Shown: one piece after another, positions 8,284-17,826 of the stretch
Layout: each line of letters starts with the position of its first letter
Position numbering within the stretch: the stretch's first letter is position 1
Position numbers and translations under genes: made by a program
Notes under the pieces: generated by a model
The model's input: the letters and a program-made list of their open reading frames with translations, nothing else
What the model was told of the DNA's origin: nothing
Databases searched by the model: none
DNA from: Pseudomonas graminis
Lineage (GTDB): Bacteria; Pseudomonadota; Gammaproteobacteria; Pseudomonadales; Pseudomonadaceae
Assembly: GCF_004364335.1 (NCBI RefSeq)
Contig: NZ_SOCR01000001.1
Coordinates: forward strand, 1 to 64,000
DNA: 64,000 nt
Direction: 5' to 3'

Positions 8284-9453
8284 ATGCGCATCGTCGACAT
8301 CCGTGAAAAAACCGTCTCCATCGCCTCGCCCATCGCCAACGCCTATATCGATTTTTCCAAGATGACCTGCTCGGTCGTGGCGGTCATCACCGATGTGATG
8401 CGCGACGGTAAACCCGTGATCGGCTACGGCTTCAATTCCAACGGTCGCTATGGCCAGGGCGCGCTGATGCGGGATCGCTTTCTGGCGCGCATCACCGAAG
8501 CGAACCCCGACACCCTCATTGATCACGAAAACAATAACCTGGACCCGTTCGCCATCTGGAACGCCCTGATGACCAACGAAAAGCCAGGCGGCCACGGTGA
8601 GCGCTCGGTCGCGGTGGGCACTATCGACATGGCGGTGTGGGACGCGGTCGCCAAGATTGAAGGCAAACCGCTCTATCGCCTGCTGGCTGACCGTTACCGC
8701 AGCGGCGTGGCTGATGACAAAGTCTGGGTCTATGCCGCAGGCGGGTATTACTACCCCGGAAACGACCAGACCAAGCTCAAGGCGGAGATGCAGAGCTATC
8801 TGGATCGCGGTTATGACGTGGTCAAAATGAAGATTGGCGCGGTGCCACTGGACGAAGACATCCGCCGTATCGAAGCGGTGCTGGAGGTGGTCGGGGACGG
8901 CCGTCGGCTGGCGGTCGATGCCAACGGCCGTTTTGATCTGGAAACCGGTATTGCTTACGCCGAAGCCATCAAGCCGTACCACCTCTTCTGGTACGAAGAA
9001 GTCGGTGATCCGCTGGATTACGCGCTCCAGGCCGAGCTCGCCAATCATTACGAATTGCCCATGGCCACCGGTGAAAACCTGTTCTCCCATCAGGACGCCC
9101 GCAACCTGCTGCGCCATGGCGGCATGCGCGCTGATCGCGACTTTCTGCAGTTCGACTGCGCGTTGTCCTACGGACTGGTGGAATACATGCGCACCCTGAA
9201 AGTAATGGAAGACATGGGTTGGTCGTCACGTCGCGTGGTGCCACACGGTGGTCACCAGATGTCCTTGAACATCGCCGCCGGCCTACACCTGGGCGGCAAC
9301 GAATCCTACCCGGACGTCTTCCAGCCCTTCGGCGGTTTCGCTGACGGGATCAAGGTGGAAAACAGCTATGTCGGGTTGCCGGATATTCCTGGGGTTGGCT
9401 TTGAAGCGAAGTCCGCCTTGTACGCCGTGATGCGCGAGTTGGGTGAAGACTGA
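8284..9453 (+). CDS. tarD: D(-)-tartrate dehydratase (enolase superfamily)
   Basis: The protein has 389 residues and closely resembles the characterised Bradyrhizobium TarD from memory, including the NAYIDFSKMT opening and the GGHGERSVAVGTIDMAVWDAVAKI segment. TarD removes water from D-tartrate to give oxaloacetate. Catalytic residues are in place: the Lys pair in VKMKIG (about 181 and 183), Mg ligands D212 (DANGRF), E238 (WYEEV) and E264 (ATGEN), and the general acid H321 (PHGGHQ). A divergent LysR gene lies 112 bases upstream. The active site is intact. Other acid sugar dehydratases share the fold, so a close substrate variant is possible. Confidence 0.9.
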   Translation: MRIVDIREKTVSIASPIANAYIDFSKMTCSVVAVITDVMRDGKPVIGYGFNSNGRYGQGALMRDRFLARITEANPDTLIDHENNNLDPFAIWNALMTNEKPGGHGERSVAVGTIDMAVWDAVAKIEGKPLYRLLADRYRSGVADDKVWVYAAGGYYYPGNDQTKLKAEMQSYLDRGYDVVKMKIGAVPLDEDIRRIEAVLEVVGDGRRLAVDANGRFDLETGIAYAEAIKPYHLFWYEEVGDPLDYALQAELANHYELPMATGENLFSHQDARNLLRHGGMRADRDFLQFDCALSYGLVEYMRTLKVMEDMGWSSRRVVPHGGHQMSLNIAAGLHLGGNESYPDVFQPFGGFADGIKVENSYVGLPDIPGVGFEAKSALYAVMRELGED

Positions 9454-9567
9454 CTGGCGATGGCGTCGGTAGTCGGCTGTCGGGATGCACTCGCGAGACC
9501 TCTGCGCACCGGGCGGGATGAGAGTGGGTCACGCTTGCTCTCCAGTGTGTGAATGCTGAACTCGGAT

Positions 9568-9661
9568 GCAGGACCGGCATTAGCCGGGAAGACGTCAGGC
9601 GCCACGCTGCACATGTGAGGGTGTTCATGCCGGCCTCTTCCCGGCTAAAGCCGGTCCCACT
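9568..9661. repeat. REPIN: two inverted REP sequences, type 1
   Basis: The left half is a slightly altered GGACCGGCATTAGCCGGGAA. The right half is the inverted TTCCCGGCTAAAGCCGGTCC. The core between them (GACGTCAGGCGCCACGCTGC and onward) is shared with the REPINs at 41313-41406 and 41510-41603. It lies between the convergent tarD and TonB receptor genes. Confidence 0.85.
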
Positions 9662-9703
9662 AACAGCACCGCCTATCCCGGTAGGCGGGGCAGTCAACTG
9701 CAC

Positions 9704-12106
9704 TCAAAAACCAATGGTTGCCGACAGCAGGTAGGTCCTGGGGGTCGCCAGTGTCAGACCGGGCTCGCTGTCATCCGAGGCGCCGGCGGAGGCCCAGTAA
9801 CGCTTGTCCATGACGTTTTCGATGTTGGCGCGCAGCGTGATGTCCTTCTGGTCGACCTTGAAGGCATAACGCGCACCTAGATCGAAACGCTCTGAAGCAT
9901 CGATGCTTTTGCTGTTGGCCTGGTCCAGATACTGCGAACTGGTGTAGATGGCCCGCCCGGTCAGGGTCAGGCCCTTGACCTGCGGCACGTCCCACTCGGC
10001 ACTCAGGTTGGCATTGTATTCGGGCGTGGCAGGTGCCCGGTTGCCATCGAACTGACCGTTGACGGTGTTGGTGAGTTCGCTGTCGATGTACATCACCCCG
10101 CCCAGCAGGCGGAAGCCCTTGCGGGGTTCGCCGAACAGGGTCAGTTCGACACCGTCATTCCGACGCTTGCCATTGGGGCCGAAGACCCGTGACGTGGCGT
10201 TGGTCTCGTAAGCCGGCTGCTTGATACGGAACACACTGGCGGTGAACGCATAAGATCCCAGGTCATACTTGGCACCGACTTCGACCTGACGACTGACGAA
10301 CGGCGGGAATATCTCGTCTTCGTTAATCGAGGTCGACGGCGCGATTTTGCCCTGGCTCAAGCCTTCCATGTAGTTGGCGTACACCGAAAAGTCATCAGTG
10401 ACCTTGTACAGAATGCCGCCTGAAGGCGAGACCTTCTCCTCGTCGTAGGCGGTGTCGCCCTTGACGTTGTCAGTCCAGTCGTCAACCTTGACCCGCTGCC
10501 AGCGGGCACCGAGTGTCAGCAGCAGGCGGTCATCGAAGAAACCCAGTGTGTCGGTCAGGGCCACGCCGCTAAAACGGTTTTCGGTGTAGACCCTGGCGTC
10601 GGATCGAGTCGGGTTGACGGGTGTCGGCGTCTCGACCGGGTCGTACAGATTGCTGGGCGAGGACGCATAGCGCGCGCCGCCGTTCTCGAAGTCCATGTAG
10701 AAATAGCTGGCAGCCAGATTGACCTCGTGGCTGACCGGACCGGTGTGGAACCAGTTGCGCACCCCGGCGTTGGCCGTCCGGACATTTTCGTCACGGGTAA
10801 AGTCGCGGGGCTGGACGCTGAAATCGCCCGCATTATTGGTCACCGACACCGCATGGCGCAGGAACTCATGGTTGCTTTTGCGCGCACCGACGCCGCCATA
10901 GAGCATGACCGAATCATTGACGTCGTACTCGGCATTCACCGCCCCGAAGGTGTCCCGGGTGCGCGCCTTACTCCAGGCCTGCGCATAGTTGTCTCGCACA
11001 TCGTTGGCGTTGGGCACTTTGGCGTTGGCACCGACCTGCACGCGCTCCTGGGGTGCGTCGGTGTCACGTTCGGTGTGGCCGACATCGGTCGAGAGGCGCA
11101 AACGCTCGCCGCGGAAGTCCAGCCCCAGCACAGCCATCTCGCGGTCGACGCTCTGGTGATCCCACTCGGTATCGCCAGACTGCTTCACGCCGTTGAAGCG
11201 GATACCGAACTTGTCGTCTTCACCGAACCGGCGAGCCACATCCACGGCGCCACCGACCTGCCCTTTGGAGGCATAGCTCGTGGTGAATTCGGTGACTGGC
11301 TTGTCGGTTGCCCGTTTCGGCACCACGTTGATGCCGCCGCCGACACTGCCACGCGGCGAGATGCCGTTGATCATCTGGCTCGGGCCTTTAAGGATGTCGA
11401 CCCGCTCGGCCATTTCCATGTCGATCGTGTAAGTGGGCAGGATGCCGTAAAGACCGTTGTAGGAAACGTCACTGTTGAACAGGCTGAAACCACGAATGGT
11501 GAACTGCTCGTAACGTCCGCCCGCCGGGTTGGTGGAGCGCACCGACGGATCACTGGCAATCAGGTCGCCCAACGTGCGGGCCTGCTGGTTTTTCACCGCC
11601 TCCTGGGTGTAGGTGGTCATGCTGAACGGCGTTTCCATGAAATCCCGCGAGCCAAGCATGCCTTGCGATCCTTTGCGCGCCACCTGACCGCCTGCGTAGT
11701 CCTGACCGTCTGTGGAGCCGCCGTCGCCGACAATCGACGTCGGCGCCAGCTGCATGCTCGTGCTTTGCACGGCAGGCATCAGCGTGTACGCCTGATCGCC
11801 GACGGAGACCAGTTGCAGACCGGTGCCCTGCAACAGTCGCGCAAAGCCTTCTTCGACCGCAAAGTCGCCCGACAAACCGGCGCTGTTGCGTCCGTTCACC
11901 AGCGCAGGGTCTACCGACAGGTTGACGCCGGCCTGCCCGGCAAACCGGGTCAGCGCGGCACTCAGCGTGCCTGCGGGCACTTCGTAGGCGCGCCTGTTCG
12001 CGGTGTCGGCCCAGCTGGTCGAGATGAACAGAGGACTGGAATTCAGGGTCAGCAACAAACTGAAATGCAACAGCGGGCGCAAACGGTGGGGAGAAACTGC
12101 AGACAT
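9704..12106 (-). CDS. TonB-dependent siderophore receptor with N-terminal signalling domain
   Basis: The protein has 800 residues. A signal peptide (to about residue 33, SWADTANR) is followed by an STN/secretin-TonB domain (VPAGTLSAALTRFAGQAGVNLS, about residues 43-110) that passes the iron signal to FecR. Next come a plug (about 160-270, with VDILKGPSQMI) and a 22-strand barrel ending in the usual terminal phenylalanine. The receptor imports a ferric siderophore across the outer membrane using TonB energy. FecR and FecI genes lie directly upstream on the same strand. Size and order resemble the FiuA/FoxA ferrioxamine systems, but the actual siderophore cannot be read from sequence. Confidence 0.93.
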   Translation of the reverse strand: MSAVSPHRLRPLLHFSLLLTLNSSPLFISTSWADTANRRAYEVPAGTLSAALTRFAGQAGVNLSVDPALVNGRNSAGLSGDFAVEEGFARLLQGTGLQLVSVGDQAYTLMPAVQSTSMQLAPTSIVGDGGSTDGQDYAGGQVARKGSQGMLGSRDFMETPFSMTTYTQEAVKNQQARTLGDLIASDPSVRSTNPAGGRYEQFTIRGFSLFNSDVSYNGLYGILPTYTIDMEMAERVDILKGPSQMINGISPRGSVGGGINVVPKRATDKPVTEFTTSYASKGQVGGAVDVARRFGEDDKFGIRFNGVKQSGDTEWDHQSVDREMAVLGLDFRGERLRLSTDVGHTERDTDAPQERVQVGANAKVPNANDVRDNYAQAWSKARTRDTFGAVNAEYDVNDSVMLYGGVGARKSNHEFLRHAVSVTNNAGDFSVQPRDFTRDENVRTANAGVRNWFHTGPVSHEVNLAASYFYMDFENGGARYASSPSNLYDPVETPTPVNPTRSDARVYTENRFSGVALTDTLGFFDDRLLLTLGARWQRVKVDDWTDNVKGDTAYDEEKVSPSGGILYKVTDDFSVYANYMEGLSQGKIAPSTSINEDEIFPPFVSRQVEVGAKYDLGSYAFTASVFRIKQPAYETNATSRVFGPNGKRRNDGVELTLFGEPRKGFRLLGGVMYIDSELTNTVNGQFDGNRAPATPEYNANLSAEWDVPQVKGLTLTGRAIYTSSQYLDQANSKSIDASERFDLGARYAFKVDQKDITLRANIENVMDKRYWASAGASDDSEPGLTLATPRTYLLSATIGF

Positions 12107-12174
12107 AAAGGGAAGCTCTCGTCATTTTTTTCACTACCTGGAATGACCGGTGAGACGAAAAAAAGGGACAGGCT

Positions 12175-13143
12175 TCACGCACTATTTTTTTGCGGTGCGT
12201 TTTTTCGAGGGGCCAGGGTGACCCAGTAGCGGGTACGCGTGTGAATGTCTACTGGCAGACTGGCTGCCAGCAGCGACAGGACCCGGTCAGTGTTATCGAG
12301 CTGGAAGCTGCCGGTGACCCGCAATGCTTCAAGCTCGGGCTCCCAGCGCAGCAGGCCGGGGCGGTATCGGGCGAGCTCTCGCAGAAACTCACCCAACGGC
12401 TGATTCTGCGCAGTCAGCACGCCGTCACGCCAGCCAGGCAGCATGGCGTCGAAGGCGGTGACCGGCCCTGCACCGTTTCTTTGCAGGCTGATCTGCTGTT
12501 GCGCCTGCAAAACCAGTGCAGGGCCTTGCAACGGGTGGACCTGCACCGAGCCGCGGACCACCGAGACCCGACAGTCGTTCTCGTCAAGACGCACGCAGAC
12601 TTCACCCTGGCTGACCCTGACACGACCGTAGGGACTGTTGATATTCAACGGCGCGCTGCCTAGCACGTTGAGTGCGATTTCTCCGCGTATCAGCGTGATC
12701 TGCCGGGCACCCAGATCGACATTGACGGCGCTGTCGGTGTTCAGTTGCAGGACACTGCCATCGGCCAGTGGCAGGCGCTGGTGTTCACCAATGGCGGTGT
12801 GCAGGTCGGCGCGCCAGACCTCCAGCGGTAACTGACGTCCCAACAGCCATACCGCCGGAGCCAATGCGGCGACGCCTAATAGGCTTTTCAGCGCGGCGCG
12901 TCGAGCCTTGTCGGGACGGTCCAGCGTCGCCATCGCCAGATTGGCCGGCAAGGCCGAAAAGCGCTGACGCAGCTGCTGAGCTTTTTGCCAGGCCCGCTCA
13001 TTGTCAACCGCACTCTCACGCCAGTGCTGCAGCTCGGCGTGATCTTCCTCACGGGCACTGCCGGATTCGAGCAGCGCCAGCCACCGTGCAGCGCTGCGAA
13101 CCACCTCGCGCTCTTCGTTCGAAGGTGACGACCGAATCACCAA
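12175..13143 (-). CDS. FecR-type anti-sigma factor/sigma regulator
   Basis: The protein has 322 residues. The cytoplasmic N-terminus (about 1-80) carries the DUF4880-like WLALLESGSAREEDHAELQHWRE segment that holds the sigma factor. One membrane segment follows at about 87-102 (LLGVAALAPAVWLLG). The periplasmic FecR domain (GEHQRLPLADGSVLQLNTDS and GEVCVRL) contacts the receptor STN domain. It overlaps the sigma gene by seven bases and precedes the receptor by 68, so the three form one regulatory cassette. The protein relays receptor occupancy to FecI. Confidence 0.92.
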   Translation of the reverse strand: MVIRSSPSNEEREVVRSAARWLALLESGSAREEDHAELQHWRESAVDNERAWQKAQQLRQRFSALPANLAMATLDRPDKARRAALKSLLGVAALAPAVWLLGRQLPLEVWRADLHTAIGEHQRLPLADGSVLQLNTDSAVNVDLGARQITLIRGEIALNVLGSAPLNINSPYGRVRVSQGEVCVRLDENDCRVSVVRGSVQVHPLQGPALVLQAQQQISLQRNGAGPVTAFDAMLPGWRDGVLTAQNQPLGEFLRELARYRPGLLRWEPELEALRVTGSFQLDNTDRVLSLLAASLPVDIHTRTRYWVTLAPRKNAPQKNSA

Positions 13144-13646
13144 TCCACCAGCAGGCAGTGCTCATAGGCTTGCGCCATGTAGCGCTTGACGGTGCGCTCG
13201 GACACCTCCAGACGCTGGGCAATGTCGCGATAGCCCAGGCCTTCAAGCTGACTCAAGAGAAATGCCCGGCGTACCGGCGCTGGCAGACCGTCCAGCAACT
13301 CGTCGAGTGCCTGCAGGGTTTCCAGCAACAGCCAGCGCTGTTCGGGGGACGGCACGCAGTCTTCAGGCAACCGGGCCAACGCCTCCAGATAGGCCTGCTC
13401 AAGACTGCGCCGCGTGTAGAAATTGCTGAGCAGGCGCTTGCCCACGGTCAACAGATACGCCCGGGGTTCCTGCATATCGGCGATCTGTTGCGAGCTGGAG
13501 AGCACCCGTAAAAAGGTATCCTGACTCAGGTCCGCCGCATCCCAGGCATTGCCCATTCGCTTGCGCAGCCAGTGTTCAAGCCAGCCGTGATGGTCGCGGT
13601 ACAGGGAATGGAGGGTCTGCGGAGGGAGCGTCGCTGTGTCAATCAT
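13137..13646 (-). CDS. FecI-type extracytoplasmic-function sigma factor
   Basis: The protein has 169 residues. Region 2 (NAWDAADLSQDTFLRVL, about residues 33-60) and region 4 (EGLGYRDIAQRLEVSERTVKRYMAQAYEHC) are both present. It directs RNA polymerase to the receptor promoter when the siderophore is bound. The start ATG at 13646 is preferred because AAGG lies nine bases upstream. An in-frame ATG at 13664 would add six residues. A Fur box lies immediately upstream, so expression should rise in low iron. The fecR gene overlaps its 3' end. Confidence 0.92.
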   Translation of the reverse strand: MIDTATLPPQTLHSLYRDHHGWLEHWLRKRMGNAWDAADLSQDTFLRVLSSSQQIADMQEPRAYLLTVGKRLLSNFYTRRSLEQAYLEALARLPEDCVPSPEQRWLLLETLQALDELLDGLPAPVRRAFLLSQLEGLGYRDIAQRLEVSERTVKRYMAQAYEHCLLVDW

Positions 13647-13673
13647 GACAAGAGCCTTGAGCATGGATACGCC

Positions 13674-13695
13674 AAATGAGAATGATTCTAATCAG
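13674..13695 (-). promoter_or_regulatory. Fur box upstream of fecI-type gene
   Basis: The sequence AAATGAGAATGATTCTAATC closely follows the Pseudomonas Fur consensus of overlapping GATAAT-like hexamers. It ends 28 bases upstream of the chosen sigma factor start. Iron-loaded Fur would repress the cassette here. Confidence 0.8.
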
Positions 13696-13793
13696 TGCGA
13701 TATGCCGAGTCCATGCTCTTTTTTAAAAGGTCTGTTCCGATTGCCCGGCGCCTCAGCGCATCACCGCTTGAGGATGCCGAGACACAGGCGTTC

Positions 13794-14834
13794 TCACGCC
13801 TTCAGCTTTCGCGACAGGAAGTCCCGAATGTACTGCGCAATCTCGGGCGCGTGGGTCTCCAGTGCAAAGTGTCCGGCGTCCAGAAGATGCACCTCGGCAC
13901 TCGGGATGTCCTTGCGAAAAGCCTGCGCACCCGGCGGGATGAAGGCCGGGTCGTGCTTGCCCCACACCGCGAGCAATGGCGGTTGATGCTTGCGCAGATA
14001 GGCCTGAAACGCGGGATAGGCGGCGACGTTGCTGCGGTAGTCGAGAATCAGGTCCAGCTGGATGTCCTCCGCGCCGGGCCGGGCCATGTAAAAAATGTCC
14101 AGGTTATAGCCGTCGGGCGAGAGCTTCTCGGGATCGGCACCGGTGCCGTATTGCCAGTCGCGGATGGTCTTGGGCGACAACGACGGGCGACAGGCTTCGC
14201 GGTTGGCCGGCGAAGGATCACGCCAATAGGCCTGCCACGGGTCCCACTGATCGCTGAAGCCTTCCAGGTAGGCGTTGCCGTTCTGGCTGATGATCGCCGT
14301 CACCTTTTCCGGGTTCGCGGCGGCGAGGCGCAGACCGGTGGGCGCCCCGTAGTCGAAGAGGTACAGCGCGTATCGGGTCAGCCCCAGTGCTTCGGTGAAA
14401 CCCTCGACCACTTTATAGAGGTTGTCGAAGGTGTAATCGAACTGGCCACGCGGTGGCGCCAGGGTGTTGCCGAAACCGGGCAAATCCGGCGCGATCAGGC
14501 GGTACTGGCTGGCCAGCAGCGGCATGAGGTTGCGGAACATATGGCTGGCGCTCGGAAAGCCGTGGAGCAGCAAGAGTACCGGGGCATCCTTAGCACCGAC
14601 TTCGCGGTAAAACACCTCGACATCGCCGACTTTTTGCGTGTGGAACCTGACCCGGAAAGCATCATCGAACTCGACGCCAATGTGCCGGGCAGGAGGCTGT
14701 GGGCTGGCCGGTGCAGCGCTTACGAATGAAGCCGCCACCGCAGACGCCGCTCCCACCGCAGACGCTTGCAAGATGCCGCGGCGACTGACACCAGGCGTGC
14801 TGTTCGAGGCGTTGGCCGAATCGAAGGTATTCAT
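13794..14834 (-). CDS. Tat-exported alpha/beta hydrolase with aspartate nucleophile
   Basis: The protein has 346 residues. It has a twin-arginine export signal (SRRGILQASAVGAASAVAASF, about residues 17-40). The fold shows the oxyanion motif HGFP (91-94), a nucleophile elbow LYLFDYGAPTG with Asp161 instead of Ser, Asp295 in WGKHDPAF and His322 in DAGHFALE. An Asp nucleophile points to the epoxide hydrolase/haloalkane dehalogenase group rather than esterases. The ATG at 14834 has AGGT upstream. The gene is separate from the iron cassette, although on the same strand. The substrate is unknown. Confidence 0.87.
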   Translation of the reverse strand: MNTFDSANASNSTPGVSRRGILQASAVGAASAVAASFVSAAPASPQPPARHIGVEFDDAFRVRFHTQKVGDVEVFYREVGAKDAPVLLLLHGFPSASHMFRNLMPLLASQYRLIAPDLPGFGNTLAPPRGQFDYTFDNLYKVVEGFTEALGLTRYALYLFDYGAPTGLRLAAANPEKVTAIISQNGNAYLEGFSDQWDPWQAYWRDPSPANREACRPSLSPKTIRDWQYGTGADPEKLSPDGYNLDIFYMARPGAEDIQLDLILDYRSNVAAYPAFQAYLRKHQPPLLAVWGKHDPAFIPPGAQAFRKDIPSAEVHLLDAGHFALETHAPEIAQYIRDFLSRKLKA

Positions 14835-14977
14835 AATGAGACCTGCATGAGTGAATTCATGCGCAAGCCTATTGTCCGCAGCGAGGGCTGTGAATCACCA
14901 GGAAACTCAACTCACCATTGCGGTTTTTGCAACGCTGTCATGGCTCATGCGAACAGCGACAGCAGACCGCACGCCTT

Positions 14978-15003
14978 AGTGGGACCGGCTTTAGCCGGGA
15001 AAG
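14978..15003. repeat. Single type 1 REP sequence
   Basis: AGTGGGACCGGCTTTAGCCG and the following GGAAAG match the left half of the type 1 REPINs. It lies between the alpha/beta hydrolase gene and the histidine phosphatase gene. No inverted partner was found nearby. Confidence 0.8.
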
Positions 15004-15034
15004 CCTCAGGCGTCACGCTGCAAATGCAAGTCCT

Positions 15035-15634
15035 TCACGCGCCCGGCAACGGACTCTCTACTGGCACTCTATAATCGACAACCCGCTCCACATGCTCCAG
15101 CACCAGCCAGTGTCCATTGCCCAGTTGCCAGTCAAAAAAGTCCGAGAAATCCCGGTTCACCAGTGCCCGAATGGTCTTCGCCACAAAGCCGTGACCCACC
15201 AGCAGAATGTCTTCGGCGGCAGGCAAGTCGATCAGGGCAATCAGGCCTTCGTGAACGCGCTTGACCACTTCAGCGATCGACTCCCCTTCCGGCGGCCCGC
15301 TGTCCCACTGGCGCGTGACGTTGCGCTGCCACTCCTGCGGATAGCGCGCCCGCGCCTCGGCCTGGGTCAGGCCCTCGAATAGCCCGACATCCCTCTCGCG
15401 AAACGCCGGAATCACCTGCAAGGGCAGGTTCAACCGGTAGTTGAGGATGTCAGCCGTCTGCCTGGCGCGCTGCAACGGCGAGGTGACAATCCGGCGGATT
15501 GAGTCAGGCCATTCCAGACGCAACGCCGCCGCCTGTTCGCGGCCGGTCTCTGTCAGGCCGGGGTCGAGTGCGCCAAGGTAGCGGTGCTCGGCGTTGGCGT
15601 GGGTCTGGCCGTGACGTGCGACGTATAAACGCAT
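15035..15634 (-). CDS. Histidine phosphatase family protein (phosphoglycerate mutase-like)
   Basis: The protein has 199 residues. It starts with the phosphohistidine motif LYVARHGQTHANAE (catalytic His8), has SPLQRARQTA for phosphate binding, and has the second catalytic His in LLVGHGFVAKTIRAL. The branch includes CobC, broad-specificity sugar phosphatases and fructose-2,6-bisphosphatase-like enzymes. It lies 68 bases downstream of the second TonB receptor on the same strand and could be co-transcribed. That placement might hint at vitamin or cofactor salvage, but this is only inference. The substrate remains open. Confidence 0.88.
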   Translation of the reverse strand: MRLYVARHGQTHANAEHRYLGALDPGLTETGREQAAALRLEWPDSIRRIVTSPLQRARQTADILNYRLNLPLQVIPAFRERDVGLFEGLTQAEARARYPQEWQRNVTRQWDSGPPEGESIAEVVKRVHEGLIALIDLPAAEDILLVGHGFVAKTIRALVNRDFSDFFDWQLGNGHWLVLEHVERVVDYRVPVESPLPGA

Positions 15635-15702
15635 GCAATGTCTCCGTTCGATGTCGGCCCATTCCGATAGGGCCTGCCGGATGGCAGGCCTGCGTGGCGG
15701 GG

Positions 15703-17826
15703 TCAGAAACGGTAAGAAACACCGGTGGTCACGTTGATCGGATCACCGACGTAGAAGTTGGCCGAGTCCTGCCCTCTTGCGTCGTACGCCGTGTTGGACG
15801 CCGTGGCATAGCGCTCGTTGGTCAGGTTGCGGGCATCGACGAACACCTCCCATTTCCGGCCTGGCGCTTCATAGCCGACCTTCGCGCCCCACAGTGTGTA
15901 GGACGGCGCATGCAGCGAATTGGCGAAATCGACGTAGTAGCTGGAAGCGGAACGCGCGTTGACTTCGGTATAAAACCCGCTGGCCTGCCGATATTCGAGC
16001 GCCGCCTGATAGACCTGACGCGGCAAACCTGGCAGCTCGTTATCGCCGAATGTCGCGTCATTGCGGTAGTGGAAATCGTTGTACGTGAACGCCTGGCGCA
16101 AGGTTACGGTGTCACCCTGTCCTTCCCACAACAACGCATTCAGACCGGCCTCGATGCCTTGATGGATCGTGCCGCTGCCGTTTGAGGTGGCGATCAACTG
16201 GTCCTGCGTCGCGGTGGCCTGACGCACCACCACCGACAGCAACTCCTTCTGCACCCACGAGCGATACAGCGTCAGGCTGCCGTCGAAAATCCCGTGGGCT
16301 CCGCGGATGCCCAGTTCCACGGTGTTGGCCTTCTGCGGGCGGACGTTCTGGAGGTAGGGTGTCCCGGTGCTGCCCAGTTGCCAGGTGACGGGAGGGTCAA
16401 TGGAATGGCTGACGTTGCCGAACAGCTCGAACTCGGGGGAGATGTTGTAGCGCAGGCCAATACGCGGCGCCAGGTCATGCTCTTCGTATTCGACGCCGTT
16501 GGGAAACGCGGTGGTATTGATCCCGGTGGTGTACTCGATCTCCGCCTTGCGCTTGATGTCGATGAATGACAGCCCGGTCGACAGCCAGAGGTCATCTGTC
16601 AGCTGCAGCTCGTTGCCCAGCGAGAAAGTGGTGTCGCGCGAGCCGGTGTAGTTCGCTTCCTGCTGCTTGATCCTGGTCGCCCTGCTGTGGGATTTGACGT
16701 CGGCCAGGTACGCCCGAGTGGCGCTGAAGGTGGCGGTGCTGTCGCTGTTCAAGCCCAGAAACGTGTCGCCGGTGCGCAAATAACGCAAGGTCAGGTTGAT
16801 GTCCTTCGAGCGCCAGTCCTGAGGCGTCGCGGAGTAGCGCCAGCCGTTATAGAGCGGGTAATCGTTGTAGCCCAGGCCGACCTCCAGCTTGGCATTGTCG
16901 TCGAAGGTATACGTGGTTTTGCTGCCAAGCAGGGTCGTGCCGTCCTTCTTGCGGCCGAAGGGCACGGCGTTGCTTTTCGGGTCATGTTTGATCTGGTATT
17001 TGGTCAGTGTGTTGCCCTGGCTGAGGGTCTCTTCCCGATAACGCAGGAAGAACCGGGTTTCCAGTTTGGGATTGAACACATAACCGAAGTTGGCAACGAT
17101 GCCCTGCCCTTTGTTGGCGGTATCGTCCTGATAACCATCCCGCTCGTTATGTTGCAGGCTGACGTAATAGTCGGCGTTACCCTCCACGCCGCCGGTGCTC
17201 AATACCTGCTTGCGATAGCCATAACTTCCGGCTTCGAAGCGCGCGTAACTGCCCGGGTCGGTGCGGCCGGTCTTGCTGACGAAGTTGATCGCCCCGCCCA
17301 GCGATAACGCCGAATAGTTGAACGCGTTGGCGCCGTATAACACTTCGGTGTGATCAACGCCGGCCATGTCGAGCATGTCTTCCTGAGTACCGCCGGGGCC
17401 GGTCAGTGGCAGGCCGTCGAACAGAAACTTGATGCCCAGCACGTAGCCTTGATAAAAGGTGTTCAGTCCTGACCCTCGAATGGAGATCTTGTTGGCCGCT
17501 GACCCGCTGGTGGCCTGGGCGAATACCCCGGGCTGCAAGGCCAGTACATCCTCGGCGTTGGAGGCGCGGCCTTTTTCAATCTCGTGGTTATCGATGACGG
17601 CCGTCTTGCCGGGCACCTTCGCCAGTTGCTGCTCCGCCTTCTGCGCTCCGCTTGCCGCCGCGCTGGTCACCGTCACGGTCGCCAGTCGCGGGTCTTGCGA
17701 ACCCCCGGCGTTATCCTCGGCGGCGAACAATGGCCCATGGACCAGCATTAGCAGAACGCCCAGGCTGGACGCCGTTGCCAAAGGATCGAAGCGCCGAGCG
17801 CGCGTATTAAAAAAGTGCTGTGTCAA
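15703..17826 (-). CDS. TonB-dependent outer-membrane receptor without signalling domain
   Basis: The protein has 707 residues. A signal peptide ends near residue 36 (GPLFAAED). A plug (about 60-185) contains IRGSGLNTFYQGYVLGIKF and YGANAFNYSALSLGGAINFV, followed by a barrel ending SYRF. No STN extension is present, so it does not signal to a FecR. It is probably an iron-complex importer of the FecA-like group. It faces tonB-exbB-exbD across a 463-base region, which suggests a dedicated energising system. The ligand is not identifiable. Confidence 0.9.
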   Translation of the reverse strand: MTQHFFNTRARRFDPLATASSLGVLLMLVHGPLFAAEDNAGGSQDPRLATVTVTSAAASGAQKAEQQLAKVPGKTAVIDNHEIEKGRASNAEDVLALQPGVFAQATSGSAANKISIRGSGLNTFYQGYVLGIKFLFDGLPLTGPGGTQEDMLDMAGVDHTEVLYGANAFNYSALSLGGAINFVSKTGRTDPGSYARFEAGSYGYRKQVLSTGGVEGNADYYVSLQHNERDGYQDDTANKGQGIVANFGYVFNPKLETRFFLRYREETLSQGNTLTKYQIKHDPKSNAVPFGRKKDGTTLLGSKTTYTFDDNAKLEVGLGYNDYPLYNGWRYSATPQDWRSKDINLTLRYLRTGDTFLGLNSDSTATFSATRAYLADVKSHSRATRIKQQEANYTGSRDTTFSLGNELQLTDDLWLSTGLSFIDIKRKAEIEYTTGINTTAFPNGVEYEEHDLAPRIGLRYNISPEFELFGNVSHSIDPPVTWQLGSTGTPYLQNVRPQKANTVELGIRGAHGIFDGSLTLYRSWVQKELLSVVVRQATATQDQLIATSNGSGTIHQGIEAGLNALLWEGQGDTVTLRQAFTYNDFHYRNDATFGDNELPGLPRQVYQAALEYRQASGFYTEVNARSASSYYVDFANSLHAPSYTLWGAKVGYEAPGRKWEVFVDARNLTNERYATASNTAYDARGQDSANFYVGDPINVTTGVSYRF

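Noticed and set aside
10727..12229. 500-codon open frame opposite the siderophore receptor
   Set aside because: It is antisense to a clear TonB receptor and shows no family features.
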